In this document: positions 25,884 through 37,702 of the stretch, piece by piece
Layout: every line of letters begins with the position of its first letter
Numbering within the stretch: position 1 is the first letter of the stretch
Assembly: GCA_004123355.1 (NCBI GenBank)
Contig: SCHM01000001.1
Span: 11,170,193-11,234,192, forward strand
DNA from: Amphirosellinia nigrospora
Lineage: Eukaryota > Ascomycota > Sordariomycetes > Xylariales > Xylariaceae
Length of the DNA: 64,000 nt
Reading direction: 5' to 3'
Notes under the pieces: model-generated
What the model saw: only the letters and a program-made list of their open reading frames with translations
Told to the model about the DNA's origin: nothing
Database searches by the model: none
Position numbers and translations under genes: made by a program

Positions 25884-28800
25884 CTAACGGGCTTTCTCTT
25901 CTTTCGACCGACCCCCATTTACAATAATCTCGAATTGCCGATTCCAGTATTCCGGCTGTAGCCGCATGTCCTCTTCATCATCCTCATCCACAAGCTCAAC
26001 TATCGAATCGTTTGTTTCGGTCTCCTCATCTTCAGGAAATACACCAATAGACAGGAGCACGTCTTTCTCTTGCGCTGTCCATGTTCTTTTCCTTTCCTCT
26101 GCTTCGATGCGGTCCATTTGTTCCGCCCATGGCCCATCGATGAAGTCTTTGAGGGATAGGACGCTATTGCTATATTGATTCATGAAGTCCACAACAAGCT
26201 CGTTAAGTTGGTGAACACGACGCTCGTCTTCTTCCCTCAACTCATCGAAATCACTTCCATAGTTATCCGATAAGTAAGGGATACGGTTGATCCTAATCGA
26301 GGCGCAGCACGTGTGCCGGATGTCCAAACGCTTGAAGGTGAGATAACGGATTAAGGAGTCTGCGAGGGTCGAGTATTGCTCGATAGGTGCCGCAAAAACA
26401 TGGATAGCGTCTATAACTTCGGGAAGAAAACCCCTTTCGTATGAGTCCCATGTGTTATTGGCGTATAGTGCAAATGGTGAACATCCTTCATGACTCGACA
26501 AACATGCACACTGTAATGTTTTAGGTTAAAGGTTATTTCATTGAGAAGTAAATGTTTAGTGACTAGGGGAAAACGAGACTCGAAAGACACTTTTAGTCTA
26601 AAAATTTACCTCTGTTTTCTTGAAACAACTGGAGCAAGAACAAATAAAGCCGCGAATTACTTACCGAACATCCATCATAATAGCTTGACCTCGAAAAATG
26701 CGGAAAGCAGGGGTTTCCAACCAGGCTTAGTATCCACGATTTGACGACATGTATAGCAGAGGATGATAACAACCGAAAGATTTTATGTACAATAGAATGA
26801 TTGGGAGCGTCGACAGTTTTCAGTGGTTGGCTTGGTCTTCTAGTATGCGACCTGAGTTCCCGTGTATAATCCGCGCCGTGATCAACAAGCCATTTGGCGT
26901 AGTCCAATGGACAAAGCCCCTCGACTGCTTTGCATAGCGGTGTAAATCCCTCACATGAAACGTCAACGTCTCGGAAACCCAGGTCAAAGGCCAACTGAGC
27001 ATCTTCAGGTACCGTGATTAAACAATAGATTGAGCAATCCTCATGAAGTGAACAACCTAGTCGGTAATCGCCTGGCTGTAGACCGAACTTCTTAAAGAGG
27101 TCGATGCCGGATGATCGAAGGGCATTTACCGCGGATCGGGCCTTGTGGTCGAGGAGGGTTGACTCATTCATAGCAAACTGGTCTTCCGGGACGACCGATT
27201 CGCATAACCACAAAGAATCTCGCAGTTTCTGACGCCATAATCCCAAATGTCTCAATACAGCATGACGAGTCTTCGTAGACACGGCTGACCCATATTTGAA
27301 GATATCCCTAATTTCCTTGCAAGTAAGAGTGCAGCCATGCTCTAACAAGATTTCTGCAGACTCCGAGCAGCTGCAGCCATCACACAAAAGCGATAATCCC
27401 TCTTTACACGTGTAGGAAGTTCCCGTAGTCACCCGGTAGAAAAGGCGTTTGATCTTATTCAACTTGAGGAAACACGGTTCCATTTCCAGCATGTGGATTA
27501 AACCCACCGGCCACCGAGCGGCAAGCTCGGCCAGAGACTTGATCAGTTTGTATTGACCCAATTTGAAGCACTGCTTCGACCCAGTGGCCAGGACCTTAGA
27601 CAAAGCGTTTATGTCTCGGCGCAAAAATGCAGTGCATATCGAGTCAAGTTCAAGCTCAATTGCTGCTGATAATTCACTGGACTGTTGTATAAGATCTCCA
27701 TATAGTTGCAAATTAATACTGGTAGCACGCCATTGGTCCTCGCACTCGGGAGCTTTTCGTATAACTAGAGAGAGCGAAGGGCCCAAGTTCTTTATATAGG
27801 GCAATGAATTTCCGTATCGGAGTATTCTAGCAATGCTGGTTTGTTGCGTTGATGCCACACCAAAGTTGAACAACATATACAGTGTGTAGTACACATGATC
27901 GAAGCCGTGGTCAGTCGAACCCGTCGTTACCCATGCCTGCAATACCCTCGGAAGTTAGCTTTCTAAACTCATACTTATTAGCATCTAGAAGGGAATTACC
28001 TTGCTAAGAAAAAAGTCTACTAAGGTAAGACCATCGATAGAAACGTCCCGCGGTGACCCAACATTTTTATCATACGCCACTCTAACCCATGAAATGCAAT
28101 CCGTGGTAACCTTTCGAACGTTATCCGGCGAGTAAGGATAAGACCCTTGTACATGTTCTACAGCTTTCAGTAAAATTGATATCATTCGGAATGGCGGCGA
28201 TTGAGATGCGTCCACCATAGAAGAATAGCGAAAGATCGGGCCAATGCTAATCCCACCTGCGCCGGAGTCGAGAGATAGGCTTATGGAACAAGCAACAGAC
28301 AAGAGTCGCTGTAGCCCAAGATAGGTAATGCCAAATGTTCGCAGACGCTGGGAACTATGACCCGTAAAGTGCGGACAGGTTGGGCGGTGAGTTAATACGG
28401 CCACCTCCTTAGAAAAGAAGTGGAAGGGGTGCCAGCGCGAATCGCGCTGTTTTACTCTGCGCCACGACCTGCAGTCACAAAACTCTGGGGTTTCTGATGC
28501 TATACATGGTGAGGCAGCCATGTGAGGATTCAAAGGTGCCTTTATAACCTCTTTTTGAGTGTCATATGATTTGTGCGCGTCTCTGAGGAGACTTGGCTTC
28601 GAAACAAGAGCGCCAACGAGACGCTTCCCAATGGCCTCCTGACCCATGAATCGTGACGAATCGCCGAGATGTTGTAAAAGATTGAGCATCTCTGTCATTG
28701 ATTGTGTATTGGCTTCGGTACGAGATTCAAGTACGTCCAAACGAGCGTTAGTAATAGTGTGATTAGTCTGTACTTGGCTCTCAAAGCTGTCAAAGCGAGT

Positions 28801-29550
28801 CTTAGTCACCGAATCTAATGCATGTAGCATAGACTCTAGGGGTTGTACGCTGGAGTTGATGGCAGTCAATTGAATGGCATTGGAGGCGTTGGTTCTTTGG
28901 ATGGCGTCGGAGCTTGTGCTGACCCTCGCAAGAACATTTGCTTGAGAGTTTATGACAGCGCCAAGCGCATTGACATTGGTACTAATGGTTAGGTGCGAGT
29001 GCCTGTGAAGATGCCGGTGGTTAGAACTCCAATTTAAGGGCGAACGTTTTCGTCTCTTCCTGCAAGGTGTAATAATTGCGAATGTTGGGGTCGGAATTCA
29101 GAAAGCGACTTACAGCCCGAGACCTTGTGTAGCTAATGAGAGCAAGTCTACGATGCGCTTGAGACCCTTCTCTATTTCGTCTATGCCTGATATTTCAAAG
29201 GGGTATTCGAGCTTTTTCTTGATTTCTTTTATTTTCCCTTTGACGCCGGTCTGATGCGATGTCATAAACTCTTTTAGTCTTCCCTGAAAAGACTGCATCT
29301 CTACCATGCAGGAGCGTAGACAAGACAGGACTCTATCAGCGGGAGCTTGGTGCTGGGCCTGAAGCGACTGAGTGGCAGCATCTATTACATCGACAGTTGC
29401 CTTTAACTGCTCAAGGTAAGCCAAGGCACTTGTGACTCGTCCATCGCGTGAGTTGAAGTCTTCGAGGTATTGCTTCAAGCTACTATACACCTGAAGGCCG
29501 AGCGACACGATCCCAACGGCGGTCCCAGCAGCACCGATAGGGTCGGGCAT
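25884..29550 (-). CDS. Large fungal PigL_N-like / ankyrin-repeat protein of unknown function
   Basis: This is a single four-exon gene: 29114-29550, 28000-29059, 26610-27936 and 25884-26510, with introns of 54, 63 and 99 bases. The N-terminal ~145 residues (MPDPIGAAGTAVGIVSLGLQ, then a helical YLEQLKATVDVIDAAT region) resemble the fungal PigL_N-type N-terminal domain often found ahead of NACHT or ankyrin modules. A Ser/Thr/Gln-rich coiled region follows (about 160-240). No P-loop or NACHT is visible. Near residue 830 there is an ankyrin-like pair (GFTPLCKAVEGLCPLDYAKW, LVDHGADYTR). The last exon begins with a Cys motif CACLSSHEGCSPF and ends with an acidic and then a basic tail. Exon sizes sum to two bases short of a whole frame, at the exon 3/4 junction, so that junction is uncertain. 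About 1150 residues if corrected. The role is unknown; such proteins are linked to self/non-self or stress sensing only by analogy. Confidence 0.7.
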
Positions 29551-30179
29551 CGTTCAGATGGACGGTACACCAGACAATGGTGCAGTTTGGATCTTCGGGG
29601 GGTTTAGTTGCCGCCTTCGACACGATTAAATATAGGGGCTAACGAATCTGGATCACCGATAATGACAACGACTCTATTCATCATATTGTCGAAGCAGGGG
29701 AATATAAATGAATCAAGAAGAACAATCAGCGCGCCATACCCCGCAGAGGCTGCGCCCCCCAGCTACCATTTTGCGCCGGTTCCCGACATTCCTAACTACC
29801 AATCATACAGACTTCAGGAAGTTGTGGCTTTCAAAAACTTGAAGTAGAATATCGGGATTTGATTGGGTTGGCCCTCCCCCTCCCCCCAAAGAAAGCCTCG
29901 ATGGCGGGTTACTAAGTACCTAGTTAGGAGGCCATAGCCCCCAACAACCAGGAGCAGAGCCGTAAACGTGCATCATAGGCTCATCAAAGTAAGCCCTTTG
30001 GCCAATCTCATATACCCCCGTCAAGATGATGTGTCTAATAGGATGCTATAGTGCTATAGGTAACACTGAAGACAGCAAAGCAACCTGCCAACCTTCGGAG
30101 AGTCTACCCTAGCTTTTACGACTTCAGGAGAGCTTGATAAGCCTACCCAAGAGGCTTATAAGCGGCTCTATAAGCGTGT
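29551..30179. other. Intergenic region upstream of the ankyrin-type gene
   Basis: This holds the promoter of the ankyrin-type gene and the 3' flank of the 7TM gene. No gene is seen. Confidence 0.45.
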
Positions 30180-32249
30180 CTAAGCCACCGCCACATGCCC
30201 GCTTTCAAGATGAATTTGACTACGATTATAAACCCTAGCCTGCATCTCATCAAGTGGAAATATGCAAGTTTTGCGGCGACCATGGAATGAAATAGTTTCA
30301 GAGAAGCTCATGCCGAATTGGGTAGAAATGCCAAGTATAATTTCGCAGATGGTGCGATACATTCGGTGGACGTAGGAATCGTGTTCGTTTGGCAAATGCA
30401 TGAATCGGCAGCGTCCTCCTAGATTCGCCTTATTATTCACAACGGGCCCTGATAGTCTTTCTCTGTACAGTGTATATTCCGTATTTGGACAGTAATATGG
30501 TTTTGGTTCATAAATTAGAACTTTTTTGCACGCTGCGGGCTGTGACAGGTTATGAATTACCCTTTGCACCTGCTCACCATTCCGTGTTCCATTAGGCATT
30601 TTGTCAACCTCTTGAAGTGCCCTGGTAGCAGACCCTCCTAACTGGATACCTTCTGACCCATTCTGATAGGCTTTATCGCTTGTAACTACATCATATATGC
30701 CACGATCGTGGCTGTGATTCTTCTTTCGTCGTAAAAGCCTAACTAGTGGCCATAAAGTGGGTATTGTTCCAACGATGATAATAACGTCCATCTACGAAGG
30801 AGTTAGTTAATTAGCCCTGGCATACAGCCGTGTCGCCTGGAAGTCGGCAAGATTATGGATGCTCACTTCGGCCCTATTTGATAAGCGTATTAGTGATCAA
30901 AGGTTTCAACATTGAGGTGTAGAGTTTCAATCGCTTACGTATACTGCGTGTAGAGGAACACATTAGTCGAGGACTCCAAGTCTCACATCATTAAAGTTAC
31001 TGATCATACGATATGAAGAGAATATGGGATTAGACACGAGAGTTTCCATACGTACCCATAATGTAATGGGTGACCAATACCATGTGATGTCCGCACTGTA
31101 AAAAGTATGTGTCAGGACTCGCCGCCTATAGCAAAGATGTGACTCTTTTTTCGGGAATTCGGAAGCATTCAAGGGCAAATGGGGGCGCGCAGTCGCAGTA
31201 TCTCTGCTAAAAGGAGGAATGAAGAAAATCGGAGTACGTACTGTTTGTCTAAATCCTTGAGTAAGTATATCTTCACAATCGTAGCACCGGCTGCACTATT
31301 TGAGACGTTAGATAGTTTCCGGTGTGCGATTGAACCGTGACGGACAAGATACTCCCTCCCATCAAGACCGATAAGCCGATCTTCATTCTGCTAGTAATCC
31401 TGAGCTGTGTAATGAATAAAGCCGGAAAGACGGCTACAACAATATCCACAAGGGCGTTATATGCTGACTGAATAAAGCCTACGTATCGTCTATTTCTCTT
31501 TCATTAGTTTTGAGCAATAACACTCACCATGGGGTGCGGAAGTTAACGGAACATACTGAAGCTCTGGGTCGAGACAGCTTCCCGGGAGCCAGGGCTCCCA
31601 TTGTTTCTGAGGCGGGTCACAGAAGCGAATTATAAACACTATCGCAATGACGTTAAAGGCGACCAGTAAGGCGCACAGTCCCCAGAGGAAGTAGAGATGC
31701 CATTTCTTCGCTGACATTCCCACCAACCGAATGAGGAATATCAGAATCGATATCTTACTACTGGTGGAAGATATGATAGAGAAAGCCGGGGCGAGAATGG
31801 TATACTTAATCGCTTCTGTGAGGTCATGTGGGTTTCTTATTTCTGCTTGGTGCTTCCCCAGGCCGTAGGAAGCACCAATAGTCACGAGGGACGAGCATAC
31901 GAGAGCAGACAACTAGGGAAATTTCCGTCAGCGCCTCTAGATCATTATTATAGAGCGTGATAGTCTCACAGATCCAAATACCATGAAGAAATCATCCCAA
32001 CCTGTTTGCTTCATGAACACTATATAATACACCAACTGAATTAGTATTCTTAGTAAGAAAGCCGGAGAGAGTGGAGCAGATCTCGACCCCTTGAAGCTAA
32101 AGCTTCTAAATAGGTTCCGATTATCAATATTAGGAAAATCGGCACATACATGTCCTTCCAAGAATTCTAGCGATGGTAATAACGAGGACTAGGCCAGTGA
32201 GAACCCATGACACGACGTTCAGAGTTGCTACATAGTCAGTCTCCGCCAT
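30180..32249 (-). CDS. Seven-transmembrane fungal rhodopsin-like integral membrane protein with micro-exons
   Basis: This belongs to the large fungal rhodopsin-domain membrane family (PF20684-like). Seen: helix 1 (VVSWVLTGLVLVITIARIL), the family signature QTGWDDFFMVFG (near residue 40), further helices (LSALVCSSLVTIGASYG, LYFLWGLCALLVAFNVIAIV), a Cys pair around QWEPWLPGSCLDPEL, ATIVKIYLLKDL, and the last helix LWYTAEMDVIIIVGTIPTLW followed by basic RLLRRKK and a long polar tail. Nine exons are needed: 32150-32249, 31970-32019, 31528-31912, 31353-31478, 31242-31290, 31056-31095, 30939-30943, 30867-30873 and 30180-30791. They sum to 457 residues with no frame error. Exons 7 and 8 are 5 and 7 bases. 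Ligand unknown. The gene starts opposite the methyltransferase gene. Confidence 0.82.
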
Positions 32250-32951
32250 GATGCGGGTAGAGAAAAGCGCAAGGCGAGAGTTTCCGACTCATTGGGTTCA
32301 CTGAGTGAATCAATTATTGATGAAGAAGTAAACAGTGAAACCTTAAGCGAAGGTGGTAGGGTATGTATAGGTGGTTTCGTGAGAGGATCCCACTGACATG
32401 GGCGAGACATCCCTGGCTGCCATTACCGAGACTTTTAGGTTATTGATAAAAGCATATATGTAGGGATGCTCAGCCTCCCCGGGTTTTCGAAAGCCACTAT
32501 TTAGTTGTCGAAGACAGAAAAGGTTAAATTCTGTGATGGGTTAGGATACCTAGATCCATAATAGGTTAGAGATCAACGGAATCGTAATGCGGTGCTCTTC
32601 TAAATTGGGACTTACCATAAATGTTACGACTATGGACCCAATAAGGACAGAGTCTGATGCTACGACTAACGCGAGATGCAGCACAATTACTAGGCATAGA
32701 TGCACTCTGCTTGCTACTTGTGGTCAATATAGCAAGAGGTTATAACCAGAGTGCCGGGTCGCTGCGCGCAATACATATAACAATGAGGAGAGATTACTCT
32801 TGATGCCACATAAGGCGAACGGGTTACCCGACTTACCGTCGAATGGCAATCTTTCTTAACTAAACCGTTCTCTGAAACATACCATCAGCTCTTGGCCCTC
32901 AGACTCCGGCGTCGTCATCGTGGCCATTTTATGTGAATTATTCTGACTAAA
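32250..32951. promoter_or_regulatory. Shared divergent promoter of the 7TM protein and O-methyltransferase genes
   Basis: Start codons of the two genes face away from each other across about 700 bases with no gene between, so both promoters lie here. I do not recognise a specific regulator site. Confidence 0.55.
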
Positions 32952-34430
32952 ATGATGTCAAACATTCCAAAAGATGAGGCGCTAGAAAACGCTTCGAACA
33001 TTGTGGCTTTACTCTCCCAGGGGTCGGGTCCATCCATCTCCGAGGAGGTTCGAGTCAAAGCTTTACAAGCAGCGAACAAGATCATCTCGGTTCTGGAAAA
33101 ACCCGAGGATGGGTTGATTAAATTCGCGTATAGTGTGAGTATAAACTACGATTAATAGCGTAACGAACAGTGCAGTGCGAAAAATCTGACATTACTGCCA
33201 GTCAACTACTTGGATGGCTGTTCGTGTGTGCGCACAATTGAATGTTTTCGAAATGATCACGAAAAAAGGAACAGTCTCAGCCGCAGAGATCGCAAATGAG
33301 GGGAACGCCGACGAGGTTCTCATCAGTATGTCGTAATAACTAACAGACTGCAGTATTCTAACAAGAGAAAGGACGATTACTTCGAGTGCTTACTGCCGCA
33401 GGCTATGTTGCTGAAAAAGGCGATGGCTTATACGGACCAACACGTTGGACAGTACACATTGACAACCGTCTCGCCCAGGGCATGATTAAGTTCATGTATG
33501 GTTTTAGTCTTACATCTTTCTCCTTGGCGCGCCTCAGCTGAGATTCTTCAAGATATGATGCATCAATGCTTCCTATTGCCCAAGGTCCCGATTGGCTCAG
33601 AGAGACCGGTTACCAGAATCCTGCCGATGGATGTCATGGAATGCTCCAAGCCGCATTTCACACGGACCTGCCAACCTTCAAATGGCTAACCGTACCGGAA
33701 AATAAAGAGCTCTGGGACAATGCAAACACTTTTTTTGAAGGGGATAGAGGTAGCCGTCCCTCTTGGTTGTCGTGGTTCCCCGTCAAGGATAAGTTATTCC
33801 CAGAACATCAACAGAAGAGCCCGCTCCTGGTCGATATCGCCGGCGGCCGCGGGCACGATCTGATGGAGTTTCTAGCCAAGTATCCAGACGAGCCGGGTCC
33901 TTTCGTGCTTCAGGACCAACAGCCCGTCTTAGACAGCGCTATGTCGCTCTCACCGAAGATAACTAAACAATCATTCGATTTATTCAGAGACTCTCCTGTG
34001 CAGGGTAAGCATTCATGGTTGGTTGATCCCTCCAACCACCGACCGTAGCTAATCGCGATTCCCAGGCGCACGTATCTATTTCATGAAGTTCATCTTACAC
34101 GATTATGTCGACGAGGAATGCTTGCAGATTCTGAAGAATGTAAAGGCGTCGATGATCAAGGGATACTCTTACCTCGTTATCAATGACTTCATTCTCCCGG
34201 ACACTGGCTGCGGGCTACTGCAATCCCAGTGGGATCTTATGATGATGGTGCTCATTTCTTCTATGGAAAGGACAGAAAGCCAATGGAGGACTTTATTAGA
34301 AGCTGCCGGGTTGTCCATCGAGGGGATGTACCCACCCCGGGAGATGGACAGGGGATTATTGTTGCTACACTGTAGAGGTCAATGGACTTTTTCCTATTGT
34401 CACCAGACTCGAATGCTGTACATACTGTAG
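32952..34430 (+). CDS. SAM-dependent O-methyltransferase, secondary-metabolism type
   Basis: This is a class I O-methyltransferase of the fungal type acting on phenolic or polyketide hydroxyls. Seen: an N-terminal helical dimerisation part (STTWMAVRVCAQLNVFEMI), the winged-helix RRLLRVLTAAGYV, YDASMLPIAQGPDW, TGYQNPADG, the SAM glycine loop LLVDIAGGRGHDL (about residue 235), FVLQDQQPVL, the HD motif FILHDYVDEECLQIL (about residue 305; His is the general base in relatives), and LINDF-like VINDFILPDTG with SSMERTESQWRTLLEAAGL. Five exons: 32952-33134, 33202-33325, 33372-33495, 33553-34004 and 34066-34430, giving 415 residues in frame. The 33326-33371 and 33496-33552 introns end at AAAG and CAAG acceptors chosen because they restore the family sequence. 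A second ATG follows directly. Substrate unknown; no polyketide synthase or NRPS is in the window. Confidence 0.85.
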
Positions 34431-35836
34431 TAATTTTGCGTTTCTACAGTATACCCCTTATTCTCGTGTCTCCTGGAAATATTTTCATTTTCGGAAATGA
34501 CAAGGCCCATAATTCATGAACGCTGTCGACGGCTGTTCCCCGAGCCCTGTTAGTGTAGAAGCTCGGACAGGAAGAGCCCTGACCAGCGCTAGTCCACATC
34601 TCAGTTAGACCTTCTTCCATCCCAACAACCACCTGGCGTGGCACAGTTTAAAGATTCTTGCTTGGTCAATTTTGGGCATTGAAAATTATCACTACCCTCA
34701 AAAGTCCCAATTCATTATTGTGTATTGTATGAAGACGCAAAGCTTTACTAAGCTAGGTAGACTAAACGAACACTCAAGGGTGCGACCTCACTGCTATCTC
34801 GCTTTGTATTAGTTCCACCTATAGGATTCATTAAGGTTTCATGTTCTCAGCGCCATAATCTCGAACCCCCGTATTCGCAGAATTCAATGATGTTGTCCAT
34901 TATTCCAAAAATCTTGTTACTACCCGGCATTCCATTCTGTCGGTTTCAATTATATAACAGCGGCCTGGGATGCGGACCGGGATGTTTTCACTGTAATTAC
35001 CCCTTGTAGAAGACAATATTTCGGATACTATAACACTCGCTATAAATATCATTCCTAGAGTTGCTCTCTGCTAAAACATACCTACGCACCTAGGACTCGT
35101 GATTGAGAATTAACTAAGACCGGGCGTCGTAGGTGTAGCTGAGAAATGAGCTAGGCCAGACCTACAACGATGGGCGGTGGTGTAAAAGTGCCTTCGAGAA
35201 CCAAGGCGTGGTTCTACCCCATCACGAAAACTTCGCGAGTCCAGCAGCAATATCACAGGTTTCTAAATGACAAACTAGCGCACGCTTCCAATTTACAAGC
35301 ATCTTATAGTACATACACTAGTCTGAGTCCTGCAGGGTCTGTTCACATATCACACATGTCTCGCAGACACCTGTCTATCCAAATTAATAACAAAGAATTA
35401 TCGACCTAGAGACTTAGTCATTGGCAAAATTCTAATTGTTAGTGTTTCATAGCTTTCATTCTTGTGCTACCAGTCTATATACCGAGACTAGATGCATATG
35501 CCTATGCCTAACCGCCGAGACGACTTTCTGTGGCGTTTAGTGTAACAGAACCTTCTATGAAGGGCCTGGAGAATGTTCGAATCATAACAACTCTCTCATA
35601 GAGTTAAGGCAGCCATAGAGATCTTCCACCGCTCCTTCAAAAAAGAAATTTACAGTCTATATACCCATAAGCTTCAGCTCTTGTTTCCTATTCGTGAGGG
35701 AGTGAAAAACGACACCGTTAATACTCCGTGAGTATTAACAGTATACATGGCTCACCATAGCATTTCTCTGCCGTCTCGGAGCATGGAGGTCGGGAGTTAC
35801 ACTTGGTACTCCATAGAGCCCGGGACCTCGAGTCAT

Positions 35837-35897
35837 ACAGATATGTGTGATTACAGATATGTGTGATTACAGATATGTGTGATTACAGATATGTGTG
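35837..35897. repeat. 16-base minisatellite, 3.8 copies
   Basis: The unit ACAGATATGTGTGATT is repeated three times without change and then a fourth time in part (ACAGATATGTGTG). It lies in gene-free DNA. Confidence 0.9.
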
Positions 35898-36941
35898 GCA
35901 TTCGGTGACACTAGGCTACCACCTTTCATAGGGAATTGAGGGTTCCTAAATAGTGTTAGCGACACGGCTGTTGTAAAATTGGCGTATTTCAAGTTGATAA
36001 ATTGCGTAAAGCCAGCTATCAACTTTACTTATCAGTATCTAGGTCGGAGGATAACTTCTAGTCGTGATGTTATAAATGAGTGCCTGTGACGGAATACGTG
36101 TAAGATGGCTCTTGACTTGGCAACAAGAGGTCCCCACAACCTACGACTAGCTGAAGGTCTATGCAAAAGAGATTGTCAGCTATTAGTGACTTGAGAAATG
36201 CTTTATTAGCGCAAATCTAGACATTTAGATAGTTGTCCGTCTCATGACCAACCAATATCTCTCCCCATGCCTGAGTTGTAGAAGTTTTCTCGACACGTAT
36301 TGCGTGAATGATAAGACTGTATAGTAAATAAACCAGGATGGCGCCCAATCTTGAGATAATAACCGCAAAATAGCCTAGCAAAGCAGTACTACTCTGCTCA
36401 GAGTTCGGTGCCTTTGGATTAACACCAGTTAGGATTATCGAACCACGCCTCAAATGATTTAAGGAACGAATAAAAGACGGAGACATGGACTGACAATTGT
36501 AATTGGATACATGTACCTAATAGGTACCTAGGGTAGTCCCCATTCGGACCGAGAGCAGAGCGGATATATAGCATGCTTGTGGGCGGGAGGGTAGCTCCAA
36601 ATTCATAATCCAGACTACACTTGCTGCTTACCTAGTTAGTCTTGTGTGATATACGGCTACATCATGCATAAGCATCTAACGGTTTTAGAGGAACGGGGGC
36701 GGTGGATAGTCGTGTAAAAATTCAAGATATCAAAGAATCATTGGCGAGTGGATTATCCTTCTTCTAGCTAGAAGTACCCTTTATTTTTCTTTTGGTACAA
36801 AAAAACCGGGAAAGCAGATTCATAGGTGAAATAAGGATAAAAGTAGCACATGAGGTAGCTATGAAAAGTCTCGAAGTCCATATGAAAAGGTTTTTTTAGC
36901 TAGAGACATAGTTAAAAGGATAGGTTTGTAACGAGCGTATA

Positions 36942-37145
36942 TTAAATAAATGCGCCTAAGTTCTTGGTGATGGATGATATGCCATTGCAGATAGCAAGAT
37001 GTAACAATAGATGGCCTTTCCCCGAATCGCTAAGGCTACGAATTTGTAACTCGTAGAAATAGACGAACCATAGTAGCGAATGAAATCCTATGCTAACTAC
37101 TTTGATGAATGAACAGAATTGATGTAGGCGCTTTTGGGAATTCAT
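36942..37145 (-). pseudogene. Possible ankyrin-repeat gene remnant
   Basis: An isolated frame ends in GKGHLLLHLAICNGISSITK, which matches the ankyrin consensus (G..LLHLAI.NG...I.K.L). It is preceded by a hydrophobic stretch and stops shortly after. No neighbouring exon continues the repeat. It could be a decayed piece of an ankyrin gene or a chance match. Confidence 0.28.
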
Positions 37146-37702
37146 TCAAAAGAGCCGATTAAGTAGGTATCCAAATCTAGTACCTAACCCTGTTATGAAT
37201 AACTAAGGAACCGTTATACAAGTACTTATCTGTGTTATAAACAGCTAAAGAGCTACCTATTATACAGATACCTATCTTGGTTGTAGACAGCTAGAAGCGA
37301 CCTATTTTGTGGGTACCTGCCCAATTCACTAAGCCAGGTGCAGTTCCTCGGTACCTTTTCCCTCTCCTTCCCTTGGGTTCTTGTCAAGCGTTTACCTACA
37401 AAGCACTAGAGAGCCGAACCATCCTGCAACTTACTTCTCTACCTATCCTGGCAGAGCTCTGAATCAACTTGCTGGAAGCTTGGTTAGATTTGTGGAAGGT
37501 AAATGATACTTGTTGTTGCATGAAGGTCTCTAAATCTGACTGTTCATAGGCTAGAATCTTCTTACCTTCTACGACGCGCCTTGTGTCTTGCCTTGTGTCT
37601 TGCCTTGAACACAGCTATATCAACCTGCTACTGTTGCGGCGCTTGCAGCACACCTTACGAAATTCCAAAGCCGCCACGTCAAATCATCCAGAATAGGCGA
37701 CA

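Larger units (their letters stand above)
34431..37702. other. 3.3 kb gene-poor, AT-rich stretch
   Basis: This holds a 16-base minisatellite and a possible ankyrin-gene fragment (both listed), and AGGTACC/TACCTA words at 36511-36535 and 37150-37325. A short hydrophobic open frame near 36217-36486 (minus) is not recognisable. The last few hundred bases are the promoter of the first BTB gene. Confidence 0.45.

Noticed and set aside
31291-31352. A frameshift in the 7TM gene between exons 4 and 5
   Set aside because: Using the acceptor TGCAG at 31291 in place of AATAG at 31296 keeps the frame, so no error is needed.
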